From Ktedonobacter racemifer DSM 44963 (GTDB lineage: Bacteria; Chloroflexota; Ktedonobacteria; Ktedonobacterales; Ktedonobacteraceae), in the NCBI RefSeq assembly GCF_000178855.1, contig NZ_ADVG01000001.1:434001-498000 (forward strand): 64,000 nt of DNA, written 5' to 3'. The notes beneath the pieces were generated by a model. It saw only the letters and a list, made by a program, of their open reading frames with translations, ran no database searches and was not told the origin of the DNA. Below, piece after piece: positions 18,703 to 26,552 of this stretch (position 1 is the first letter of the stretch; every line of letters starts with the position of its first letter). The position numbers and the translations under genes were made by a program.

Positions 18703-19221
18703 CTAGGCGTAAAAATCACTCATGCGCTTTTCACTGCATGGTTGTCGTTTCCGTTGCGCGCTTTGAGCAACGTCGGATGTGGCGCGCAAGCCAACCTGTT
18801 CAATACTCGCCAGCGCACGGGCACGTGCCACTCTGGAAGACACACCGCTCACCAGCAGTGGCAGCTCCACATTCTCCAATCCTGTTAGGGCCGGCAGTAA
18901 GTTATAGGTCTGGAAAACAAACCCCATCTCGCGGGCACGAAAGAGCGTGAGCTGACGATCTGACAGGTGGCGAATATCCTGATTCGCAATCTTGATGCTC
19001 CCCGTTGTCACCCGATCCAATCCGCTCAGGCAATTGAGCAGCGTGGTCTTACCGCAGCCGCTCGGCCCCATAATAGCGACGACCTCTTTGCGCTGGATGC
19101 GCAGCGTCACCCCCTGTAAAGCCTTCACGACCACCTTCCCCGTATCGTAATGCTTGTGAACATCGATAGCCTCAATGATGACATCTTCTTGTGGTAGATC
19201 TATGGATATACCCATTTCCAT
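18703..19221 (-). pseudogene. ABC transporter ATP-binding protein, 3'-truncated (MacB/LolD-like)
   Basis: 172 residues from ATG 19221 (AAAGAGG upstream). The Walker A motif GPSGCGKTTLLNCL and the Q-loop VFQTYNLLPALTGLENV are intact, with the LolD/MacB/FtsE pattern. The protein then runs into unrelated sequence after LASIEQVGLRA: the LSGGQ signature, Walker B and switch His are all missing, as is a permease gene. It cannot hydrolyse ATP as it stands. The GT39 gene follows 17 bases later, so a deletion joined them. The adjacent two-component pair probably once controlled this transporter. Confidence 0.85.
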
Positions 19222-19490
19222 GTTGATACCTCTTTCCTTGCAATAATTCGTAGCAGGTGACCATTTACTACCTTGAGTCCAAGGATAGCTAACCGCGAAA
19301 GACAAAGCTATCGAGAAACTCCGCACTTTTCTCTGCCAAACCCCGCAGTGAGATGTTGCGGAAACATGCAAGCGTATGTGCGGGAATTGACATGGTATCC
19401 AGGAGTGGCTCATGTTATACTTGAGGATAGCTCCGAGCATTTCTGCAACGAGCTCGGGGACGAGCCCACGCACGGAGAAGAGGGAACGCG

Positions 19491-20849
19491 ATGGGAAACA
19501 CACCAATTCATCCACTCATACACAAAGAGAAAAGGCTATTGAACTGGTTGCTTTTCTTCTGGCTTTGTCTTACCTATGTGCAATATATGCTGGCAAGTAT
19601 TACAGAGCTGCAGCTGCCAATGGAGGCCCGATCTCCAGCAAGCATCAATATCACGATCCTTCGTATTGTTACCGAAGATCTCTTGCGAATGGATAGCAAA
19701 AGCGCCATACTGTTTCCTTTCTTTGTCTTTACTCTCTTGATGGTGCTTCATGGTGGCCTGCACTGGTGGGCTCTCTTTAAAAATATCAATCAGTGCTATC
19801 TGTGGCCTTATTTCCTGCTCCAGGCTGTGTGTATATGGCTCATCTATTTCCTGATCGGTGCGGATAACGCAGTGTTTGGATTGTGGCTCACGCTAGCCAT
19901 TGAGGCATTTATCCTGCTCAAACGGACATCCCATATCATCGTAGTGGTTGCTGGTTGTCTGCTTTTTTGCTTTGTCATTCAAGGTATAGTCCTGCTTACC
20001 TTTCTGTCAGATAGTAAAGGCATACCAGATCTTGCTGTTGCGCCGAAGCTGATCAAGGCAATTGCGGAGGGTTCACCCATCTTATTGTTCGTGTGCGCCA
20101 GTTTGATTCTCTACATCCAACAAACCAGCGCACATCGCAGAGATCAGGAACTCTTACACGAGCTGGAGACGGCGCATATTCAGCTCGAAGACTATGCAGC
20201 ACGTGTCAAAGATCTAACGTTGACTACAGAGAGGCAGCGCATGGCTCGCGAACTGCACGATACGCTGGCTCAGGGACTGGTTGGCCTGACCATGCAACTG
20301 GAAACCATTGACTTGCTTTTGATCAGCCAGCGTTGCGAGCAGGCGCGAACCTTTGTCCAGCGGGCTATGACCCGTTCGCGAGCTACGATCAACAGCGCGC
20401 GAGCCGCGATCACCGATCTGCGTACAGAGATACCTATGACAGGTGATATTCTCGTCGCCATTGAGACGGAAGCGGACCATTTCACGACGGCAACCGGTAT
20501 TCCCTGTACCTGTTGTCTGCAAACAAAGTTCCCAGGCGAGTATCATGAGCATCTTTTGCGTATGGTCAGCGAGGTGCTGACCAACATCGCACGCCACGCC
20601 CAGGCCAGCCAGGCATGGATACGGGTAGGTGGCGAGAATGCGGCGATCACCCTTGAAATAGGTGATAATGGGATCGGCTTTGATCCAGCAAAGGTCACAA
20701 CTGGTCACTATGGGCTCCAGGGCTTGCGTGAACGCGCGCGCCTGATGAACGGCCAACTGCTGATTAGTAGCGAGCCGGGCAAGGGAACAATCGTACGCCT
20801 CTGCCTTTCCTTGGAGAGAGGAGGCGAAGATGGACGAAAAGCAGAATGA
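19491..20849 (+). CDS. Sensor histidine kinase, NarL/DesK type (HisKA_3)
   Basis: 452 residues with GAGGGAACGCG before ATG 19491. Six or so membrane segments fill residues 15-215 without a clear extracytoplasmic domain, so it probably senses the membrane itself. A short coiled stretch leads to the HisKA_3 box ERQRMARELHDTLAQGLVGL (phospho-His about 251). The HATPase domain has N box EVLTNIARHAQASQ, G1 GDNGIGFD and GLQGLRERA. The response regulator gene overlaps its end by 20 bases. Divergent from the truncated ABC gene, which fits control of an envelope-stress or drug transporter. Confidence 0.9.
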   Translation: MGNTPIHPLIHKEKRLLNWLLFFWLCLTYVQYMLASITELQLPMEARSPASINITILRIVTEDLLRMDSKSAILFPFFVFTLLMVLHGGLHWWALFKNINQCYLWPYFLLQAVCIWLIYFLIGADNAVFGLWLTLAIEAFILLKRTSHIIVVVAGCLLFCFVIQGIVLLTFLSDSKGIPDLAVAPKLIKAIAEGSPILLFVCASLILYIQQTSAHRRDQELLHELETAHIQLEDYAARVKDLTLTTERQRMARELHDTLAQGLVGLTMQLETIDLLLISQRCEQARTFVQRAMTRSRATINSARAAITDLRTEIPMTGDILVAIETEADHFTTATGIPCTCCLQTKFPGEYHEHLLRMVSEVLTNIARHAQASQAWIRVGGENAAITLEIGDNGIGFDPAKVTTGHYGLQGLRERARLMNGQLLISSEPGKGTIVRLCLSLERGGEDGRKAE

Positions 20850-21507
20850 TATTCGCATCGTCGTGGTTGACGACCATCTTGTCGTGCGAGAAGGGCTGCA
20901 TATGATGCTGGAAATCGCTAGAGGGGGCTTTACCTGGCTTGGCGATGCGGCCGATGGGGCAGAAGCTGTGCGGGTGGTAGAAGCACTCCAGCCAGACGTC
21001 GTGCTGATGGATCTGCGCATGCCAGGCATGGATGGCTTGGAGGCGATCACTCAGATACAGGAGCAGTGGCCGCACATCGCGGTCATCATCCTGACGACCT
21101 ATGATGAAGATGATTTGATGCTGCGAGGATTGCGTGCAGGCGCGTGCGGTTATCTTCTGAAGGATACTGACCGTGAGACATTGTTTCATGCTATTCGCAC
21201 GGCAGCTCGTGGTGATATATTTCTCCAGCCAGAGGTCATGGCACGCATTCTGGTCCGAACCACGGATGCATTTCATCCAACACCCTCAAGATCTCAAGCA
21301 GAAGGAGAGAGCGAGTTGACCGAGCGCGAGCGTGACGTGTTGGAGGCCGTAGCATGCGGCGAACGAAGCAAAGAGATTGCTTCTCGGCTTGGTATCAGTT
21401 TACGCACAGTTGAATCACATCTCACGAGTATCTATGCTAAGCTCGGCGTCGATTCGCGTGCCTCGGCAGTGGCTGTTGGCATTAAGCGCGGTCTACTTTC
21501 GCGATAA
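20830..21507 (+). CDS. Response regulator, NarL/FixJ family with LuxR-type HTH
   Basis: 225 residues. Receiver domain with acidic pair Asp14/Asp15 (VVVDDHLVVREG), phospho-acceptor Asp61 (VLMDLRMPGMDG) and conserved Lys in LLKDTD. C-terminal GerE/LuxR HTH at about 158-220 (LTERERDVLEAVACG, EIASRLGISLRTVESHLTSI). Overlaps the kinase gene, so the two are translationally coupled partners. A terminator follows at 21525-21553. Confidence 0.93.
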   Translation: MDEKQNDIRIVVVDDHLVVREGLHMMLEIARGGFTWLGDAADGAEAVRVVEALQPDVVLMDLRMPGMDGLEAITQIQEQWPHIAVIILTTYDEDDLMLRGLRAGACGYLLKDTDRETLFHAIRTAARGDIFLQPEVMARILVRTTDAFHPTPSRSQAEGESELTERERDVLEAVACGERSKEIASRLGISLRTVESHLTSIYAKLGVDSRASAVAVGIKRGLLSR

Positions 21508-21524
21508 CCTGAAGAGCAAAGGCC

Positions 21525-21553
21525 TCACCGAAAATGGGGTGATAACATTTTTT
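21525..21553 (+). terminator. Rho-independent terminator of the two-component operon
   Basis: Stem TCACC/GGTGA with an 8-base loop, then six T residues (21548-21553). A group II intron 5' end begins four bases later, the insertion position typical of class C introns. Confidence 0.65.
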
Positions 21554-21556
21554 CGT

Positions 21557-21926
21557 GTGCGCCGTTGAAGCGGCAAAAGTGGAGTGCAACGCAAGTTGCT
21601 AGAACTGATGGAGCGTTCTATGTACACCCTACTTACCCCACACCTCGAAAGAGGAGGGCGAACAAAGCATGTAGGGAAGGCTACGTAGGAGAAAACTCCC
21701 AATTCTTCGAGTGGTCAGTACAAGACGTGTATGGCGAAGCCTCAACTGGTTGAAGCTCAGTCCTTCTGGTTTGGAATGTGACCCTAGCGAAAGGGAGTTA
21801 GACACGCTAGGATCAGCGTCTAGAGGCAGATGTACGAAAGATGCCTCTATCCATCGACGCTGACGGACCCCCATAGAGGGGCAGAAAGGACGAACAAGAC
21901 GCCTGGAGCACGTCGCATCTCACTTT
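21557..21926 (+). ncRNA. Group II intron, 5' part only (class C-like)
   Basis: Begins GTGCGCC, the same 5' end as the introns at 34078 and 33632, directly after a terminator T-tract. About 370 bases of paired, ORF-free sequence (for example GCGTCTAGAGGCAG and its partner near 21843) look like domain I-III. No domain V can be found before the inverted-repeat element at 21927 takes over, so the ribozyme is truncated and inactive. Confidence 0.6.
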
Positions 21927-22196
21927 GGCCCAGTACTACGTAAGCTGCTACGAAGCGCAAAGTAGCGGGCAAAACACGCGAATGTGCAATGAACCATAGA
22001 GAAAGAGTATCCAAACAGCTTTCATTGCAGTGCATGAGAAGAGAATACGGGTATATCTGACGGCTCGAAGTCGAACCGAAGAGGTTGTGAGAGCGGTAGA
22101 TCGGTGAAAGAGCCTGTATTACTACCCGAAATATCATCTGCACACTTCTTATACCCGCCACTTTGCACTTCGTAGCAGCTTACGTAGCACTGGGCC
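21927..22196. mobile_element. MITE-like element with ~42-bp imperfect inverted repeats
   Basis: GGCCCAGTACTACGTAAGCT... at 21927 pairs with ...AGCTTACGTAGCACTGGGCC ending at 22196, with about three mismatches over 42 bp. The 185-bp interior has no ORF. It truncates the group II intron on its left and lies directly before the resolvase fragment. Confidence 0.7.
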
Positions 22197-22227
22197 TATT
22201 CCGAATAACATATATCGTAGGCAGATT

Positions 22228-22476
22228 TTGCCATATTATGCTTCAACGTTCAGTGACCTCATCTCGCAACGTACAACCGAGGCCCTTGCTGCTCGGAAGC
22301 AGCAGGGGATGCTGTTGGGCCGTCCCAAAGGGGTAGGTAAGAGTAAGCTTGATGAATACGAGGCGGAAATTCGCGCTTTGATCAAGAACGGGTCAACCAA
22401 GACCTGGATCGCGCAGCGGTATGGCACAACGCGGCGAAACCTGAGCCACTGGCTGAAGCAGCATAGTATTGAGTAA
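22228..22476 (+). pseudogene. Serine recombinase (resolvase/invertase) C-terminal fragment
   Basis: 82 residues: the end of the E-helix (SDLISQRTTEALAARKQQG), LLGRPKG and a C-terminal HTH (IKNGSTKTWIAQRYGTTRRN). The N-terminal catalytic domain with the active Ser and Arg residues is absent, removed where the inverted-repeat element ends. The gap 22477-22677 holds a hairpin (GGGCCTC/GAGGCCC near 22578) but no gene. Confidence 0.7.
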
Positions 22477-22677
22477 ATACCTGTAGCTTCCCCAATTTAA
22501 AGGGCTTGAGTTTGATTTCCTGTGTAAAGTGAACTCGGAGCTATCCGAGTGCGCGAATCGCTCCGAGCGAAAATTTCGGGCCTCAAACGAGAGGCCCGGT
22601 ATCCCTATGACCTTGAGGGCCAAATTCGGCTCTTGGCGTGAAATGCGTGTGAAATGGCTTGAGAAGAGGGAGGTGGT

Positions 22678-22845
22678 AAATGACCCGACATGTGAGCAGG
22701 TTTGGCCCTCAAACGTAAGCACTTGCCCCCAATCTTGAGCACTGAGAGGAATGTGCCAGGGCAAACCGCTCCACATCTGGGATATCAGCAGAGAATGTTG
22801 GAAATAAGCATGCTTCCTGGCGAACCCTGGATACGTCTTTGGGCA
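22678..22845 (+). repeat. 168-bp inverted repeat, left copy, flanking a sigma/anti-sigma pair
   Basis: Begins AAATGACCCGACATGTGAGC and is repeated in inverted orientation at 24430-24597 with about one mismatch. The outer 64 bp also occurs at 32096-32160. The boundaries are sharp, so this is a mobile-element end. Confidence 0.9.
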
Positions 22846-22959
22846 AAAGGTCACCGCCAAGACGTACTTGTTTCTCTTTCTGATGTCACGTTTCCCCCTG
22901 CCAGCGCGATATATGTGCAAAGCATTCGACCAATGCGTGTTTTCAGGAGGAAGCCCAAC

Positions 22960-23496
22960 GTGTCTAAGCCCCCATCAGAGCCAAAGATGCTCTTTCTGGA
23001 GAGTGAGACTTCCTCGCTCTTCAACCGCTATGGACGCGCCATCTTTGCCTATGTGCGACTGCATGCCCTCTCCTACGAGGAATGCAAAGACATTACCCTG
23101 GAAGTCTTTCAGATTGCCTGGACCCATGATGATTTGAGCGCGATCCAGGAGACGGAACACCTCAAGTGGTTACGCCGGGTGGCTTCTTACAAGGTCGCCG
23201 ATCGGTATCGACGCGCCAGCCGCCATCCCGAAATCTCTCTGGAAGCCGTGACCCAACTTGTTCCAGATGTGCAAAGCACTGACCCTGAGTCGATAGCACT
23301 CCAACGAGAAGCCTGTTTACGTCTGCACCAGACCATTCAGCGCCTGCCCATTCTGCATCAACAGATATTGCGCCTACGCTACGGAGATGGACTCTCTTTT
23401 GCCGAGATCGGTCAATTGCTCAACAAAACAGAAGCGGCGGTACGCAAACAACATGCGCGCGTTCTAGCTCGGTTGCGAGCCCTTTACGATCAATAG
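22960..23496 (+). CDS. ECF-type sigma-70 factor
   Basis: 178 residues from GTG 22960, chosen because AGGAGG (22945-22950) lies nine bases upstream; the frame is open further back into the repeat. Region 2: SSLFNRYGRAIFAYVRLHAL...ECKDITLEVFQIAWTH with EHLKWLRRVASYKVADRYRR. Region 4: RLPILHQQILRLRYGDGLSF, AEIGQLLNKTEAAVRKQHAR. It is followed after 14 bases by a membrane protein that is probably its anti-sigma factor, and the pair is enclosed by 168-bp inverted repeats. Confidence 0.9.
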   Translation: MSKPPSEPKMLFLESETSSLFNRYGRAIFAYVRLHALSYEECKDITLEVFQIAWTHDDLSAIQETEHLKWLRRVASYKVADRYRRASRHPEISLEAVTQLVPDVQSTDPESIALQREACLRLHQTIQRLPILHQQILRLRYGDGLSFAEIGQLLNKTEAAVRKQHARVLARLRALYDQ

Positions 23497-23510
23497 AAGG
23501 GAGCTTGAAG

Positions 23511-24224
23511 ATGACCACCCCTGACGATTTCACTCAAGAGGAACGGGAGAATCTCTTCCTTATTGAGCATTTACAGAAACTGTATGATACCCGGATCCAG
23601 GACGAGCAAGCGCTGCATGCTATTGGAGCACGCCTCGCCTCATTCCCCTGGCCGACCGTGCGAGAAAGCGTTCCCTGGCAAGGGAGGTACAGGGAGCATC
23701 AAGCGCCAAAACCGGTTTCCTTTCCCCTTTCCTCCCGTCCAAAGGCTGCCTCCCTCACCCTCCTGGCAACGGCCCTGGCGGTGATCTTGCTCACGGGTTC
23801 ATTTACAGCCCTGTTGCTGTTCCTCCAACATCACTCCCCAGATCATGGAACACCTGCTCACGGGTCAGGGACTCCTGCTGCTGCGACTCCCTGTACCCAG
23901 GCCTATCCAGTGAGCGGAACCATCACCAGCGTGGAATTCCAGAACGGGTCCCTAGGGAACGCGACCACCGTCGGCGGCGCTGTAGTGAAAGGGCCCCAGG
24001 AGCAGCTTCACGGCCTCCTGGGCGGGGATTTTATTGTCCATTTCTTGAAGGAGACCAGGGTATTTGAGCAGCAGGAGAAAGGATGCCATGCCGTCTCTTT
24101 GACCAGTTTAAAGGTCGGGCAACGGATCCAGATCCAGTCTGATGGTGACATTATGCAAAGTCTTCCGCCTCAGATAGTAGCTCTGCAAGTGATGATTGTC
24201 GCTGGTGGGAGAGGTGGCTCTTGA
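23511..24224 (+). CDS. Membrane protein, probable anti-sigma partner
   Basis: 237 residues from ATG 23511, with AAGGGAG eight bases upstream (TTG 23505 is the alternative). Cytoplasmic N-terminus of about 80 residues, one membrane helix (LTLLATALAVILLTGSFTALLLFL), then a Ser/Pro/Thr linker and a periplasmic-type beta-rich domain (YPVSGTITSVEFQNGS...). No zinc-binding HxxxCxxC anti-sigma motif is seen. The role is inferred from its place after the sigma gene and from the same order at 34838-37013. Confidence 0.7.
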   Translation: MTTPDDFTQEERENLFLIEHLQKLYDTRIQDEQALHAIGARLASFPWPTVRESVPWQGRYREHQAPKPVSFPLSSRPKAASLTLLATALAVILLTGSFTALLLFLQHHSPDHGTPAHGSGTPAAATPCTQAYPVSGTITSVEFQNGSLGNATTVGGAVVKGPQEQLHGLLGGDFIVHFLKETRVFEQQEKGCHAVSLTSLKVGQRIQIQSDGDIMQSLPPQIVALQVMIVAGGRGGS

Positions 24225-24429
24225 TGAGCCAATCCAGTCTCACTGGATGCTCAAACTAATCTCCCCTGGATACGTCGTTGGGTAGGAGGCCAAAGCTTTC
24301 TGCCCCTTTGGTTCATCCTGTTACCAGAGAAGGGAGAAACAACCGCAAGCAAATCGGAACGATGAAGAGGCAAACACCCAATAGCTCCTCTCTTTCCTCT
24401 CTGATCTTTCTTTTCTTGGCTCAAGGGAC

Positions 24430-24597
24430 TGCCCACAGACGTATCCAGGGTTCGCCAGGAAGCATGCTTATTTCCAACATTCTCTGCTGATATCCCAGAT
24501 GTGGAGCGGTTTGCCCTGGCACATTCCTCTCAGTGCTCAAGATTGGGGGCAAGTGCTTACGTTTGAGGGCCAAACCTGCTCACATGTCGGGTCATTT
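24430..24597 (-). repeat. 168-bp inverted repeat, right copy
   Basis: Inverse of 22678-22845. Together they bound a 1,920-bp unit containing only the sigma factor and its membrane partner. No direct target duplication is visible outside the repeats. Confidence 0.9.
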
Positions 24598-24617
24598 TCC
24601 ACATATGGGAAGGGCGT

Positions 24618-24887
24618 ATGACTATGACCGCTCTTGATCGAACAATTTATCGTCGGATGAAACGGAGTTACACCACCAAAGAGCTGATCGAAGCCTACAC
24701 CTCCACTCTTGGAACAGAACGGAGATTCGGAGGAGATGTCTGCGTAATGCAGAAAGAACTAGTTTTACTGTTTCTGCTCGTTTCCCCCTATGTCCTATTT
24801 TGCACGTACCTCGGCGCTGGGTCAACGAGGCCAGGAGCATGTCGGAGGGAATGTGGCCGTTTCCGCGCTCCAGCGATACCTCTGTGA
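24618..24887 (+). CDS. Hypothetical protein, doubtful
   Basis: 89 codons starting just outside the 168-bp repeat with GAAGGGCGT before the ATG. The first 40 residues (LDRTIYRRMKRSYTTKELIEA) are protein-like, the rest is Cys/Arg-rich and overlaps the next gene in another frame. It may be the truncated start of a gene cut by a deletion. No family recognised. Confidence 0.25.
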   Translation: MTMTALDRTIYRRMKRSYTTKELIEAYTSTLGTERRFGGDVCVMQKELVLLFLLVSPYVLFCTYLGAGSTRPGACRRECGRFRAPAIPL

Positions 24888-25101
24888 TCACCCAGGTCAG
24901 TCGATCCCTCTCCGGCGAGGCGCGTCGACGGTGGAAGTCGTGCTGATCGACGACGATGCGCTCGCCGTGACAGCCAGCTCGCGCACCTTCCGGTTAAGCG
25001 ACGAAGATCTCGAAAGAATGCATAGCTGGATACAGAGCAATCGTCACGACCTGGCCAGTGAGATCTGCATTGACGATTGCCAGAAAGAGAGGAGCGCATG
25101 A
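24790..25101 (+). CDS. Hypothetical protein
   Basis: 103 residues, no membrane segment, acidic C-terminal half (DEDLERMHSWIQSNRHDLAS). No family recognised. Support for it being real is the ATGA overlap (25098-25101) with the start of the next gene, which indicates translational coupling. Confidence 0.5.
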   Translation: MSYFARTSALGQRGQEHVGGNVAVSALQRYLCDHPGQSIPLRRGASTVEVVLIDDDALAVTASSRTFRLSDEDLERMHSWIQSNRHDLASEICIDDCQKERSA

Positions 25102-25733
25102 TGGTGATTGACGACCAAAAGGACCTGGATCTGGCCGAGACGATGACTGAGATCAAACAGTGCGCTCGGCCGGGATGCACAAATCCTGTTGAGATCATTC
25201 CAGGCCACCGACCGCGCAAGTATTGTGGGAACGGCTGCAAGCAGCTTGCCTATCTACAACGCGAAGATGAAAAACGCTTACAGGCGGAAGCCGCTGCTCA
25301 ACAGGCACAGTATGAGCGCGATGTCGATGCCCTGCGACAACGTTATGGTCTCGACTCACTCTCGCCCAAAGTGCTCGATGGATTGTTGCAGCTTCGCTCC
25401 CACTATAGCGTGGGCCTCATGTATCAGGTTGGCGAGATGCTGATCCTGGCAGTCAAGGAAGCACACCGATCATACAATGAGGCCGTGAACGCGCTGCGGG
25501 AGGAAATCATGCTCGTGGGAGAACAGCTCAATTTCGTCGCCATCACTGGCCCTCAGAACCAGACGCTACGGGGAGTACAGCCGTATTGTGACGCCATCGG
25601 GCGAGCGAGCCTGGAGGAGCTCTACGCGATGCGTGATTCAGTCCATTTAGCGAGGCGAGCACGGCAACATCTGGCCGAGGTGTCCGCTCAGCTCGAAGCA
25701 AAATATAGCAATCGTCATGCGGACCTCAGTTGA
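25098..25733 (+). CDS. Hypothetical protein with a Cys-rich motif and coiled coil
   Basis: 211 residues from ATG 25098, with AGAGGAG upstream. Near the N-terminus CARPGCTNPVEIIPGHRPRK followed by YCGNGCKQLAYLQRE forms a Cys4 pattern like the treble-clef motifs (RPRKYCSDxCRQAAYRRR) found in many bacterial replication or mobile-DNA accessory proteins. A long Ala/Gln/Glu-rich coiled coil follows. Coupled to the preceding gene. A role on mobile DNA is a guess; the zinc motif is what can be seen. Confidence 0.65.
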   Translation: MMVIDDQKDLDLAETMTEIKQCARPGCTNPVEIIPGHRPRKYCGNGCKQLAYLQREDEKRLQAEAAAQQAQYERDVDALRQRYGLDSLSPKVLDGLLQLRSHYSVGLMYQVGEMLILAVKEAHRSYNEAVNALREEIMLVGEQLNFVAITGPQNQTLRGVQPYCDAIGRASLEELYAMRDSVHLARRARQHLAEVSAQLEAKYSNRHADLS

Positions 25734-25774
25734 CCAGGTCGTGACGGTTGGTTATTCAACTGTATGTAGGGATT

Positions 25775-25844
25775 GGCCCTTGAGTATTAACGGATCGGGA
25801 AACAACGCTAGCGTTGTTTCCCGATCCGTTAATACTCAAGGGCC
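25775..25844. repeat. Perfect 70-bp palindrome
   Basis: Two 35-bp arms (GGCCCTTGAGTATTAACGGA... ) meet without spacer at GCTAGC. One arm is closely related to 14301-14343. This is a head-to-head pair of element ends or a minimal MITE; it lies just beyond the 3' end of the XRE gene. Confidence 0.85.
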
Positions 25845-25859
25845 TTTGTGGGAGCTTCT

Positions 25860-26135
25860 TTATAGCTTGCTAGAGAGTCTTCTTTTGGGTCTAGAAAGTT
25901 GTACCATTTCGTGTGGTCTTGGCATTTCGTCGACTCTTACTAAATCCTCGTATCCTAGTTCTTCGGGTGTTTTCCCGAATATAGAGCATAGGCTTGCAAG
26001 GTAAACGAGTTGTGGACGTTGTACTCCGTTTTCCCATCGGCTAAAGGTGAGGGTCGATACCCCTACTTTATTAGCGGCTTGAGAAATGGTCCAGAGGTGA
26101 GCGAGTCGGAGACGCTTCAGTTTCGTGTTCTTCAT
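25860..26135 (-). CDS. XRE family helix-turn-helix protein, short
   Basis: 91 residues: an XRE HTH at about 4-62 (LKRLRLAHLWTISQAANKVG; SRWENGVQRPQLVYLASLC) and a short tail. In related genomes such an HTH is often the N-terminus of larger NB-ARC or TIR proteins (compare 42283-44835). Here the gene ends 16 bp before the palindrome at 25775-25844, so it may be a truncated long gene as well as a small regulator. Confidence 0.75.
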   Translation of the reverse strand: MKNTKLKRLRLAHLWTISQAANKVGVSTLTFSRWENGVQRPQLVYLASLCSIFGKTPEELGYEDLVRVDEMPRPHEMVQLSRPKRRLSSKL

Positions 26136-26552
26136 GGCACTAGCCTCTCCTGCCCGAGAATGCTGTGTATAGTACAGTGATTAAGCTAGCCCAAGTGAAG
26201 AATACTAGAGGTAGGACTAGGATCGATAGTGTTGGCGGATTGGTTTCCTGAGCTCAAACCAGAGATATATTGTTTCCATCATGAGCTCGGTTTTTGATTT
26301 CGCCAACAATGGGCCATGCACTAGGGTGCACCACCGCGCATGAAAAAGGATAGAATCCTCCTAGGCGGAGCGGTGCCAAAGATCGGCTTGATATTCGTGC
26401 TGCGAGCCGGACCAACAATGTGAGCTGGGTGCCACGCAAGCACCACCGTTTGTCGCTCCCACCATCGGGAAGCACGTAGGGGAAATTTTGACCCATGGCT
26501 GGCACCCCATCGCCCGCCCGTGATCCTTGGCAGTTCTCCTTGGAGGAAACCG
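26136..26552. other. Promoter of the XRE gene and left end of the IS110 element
   Basis: No gene is supported. The right-hand part, upstream of the IS110 transposase, should hold the element's left end; in IS110-type elements the non-coding end encodes a bridge RNA, but I cannot fold it here. Confidence 0.4.
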
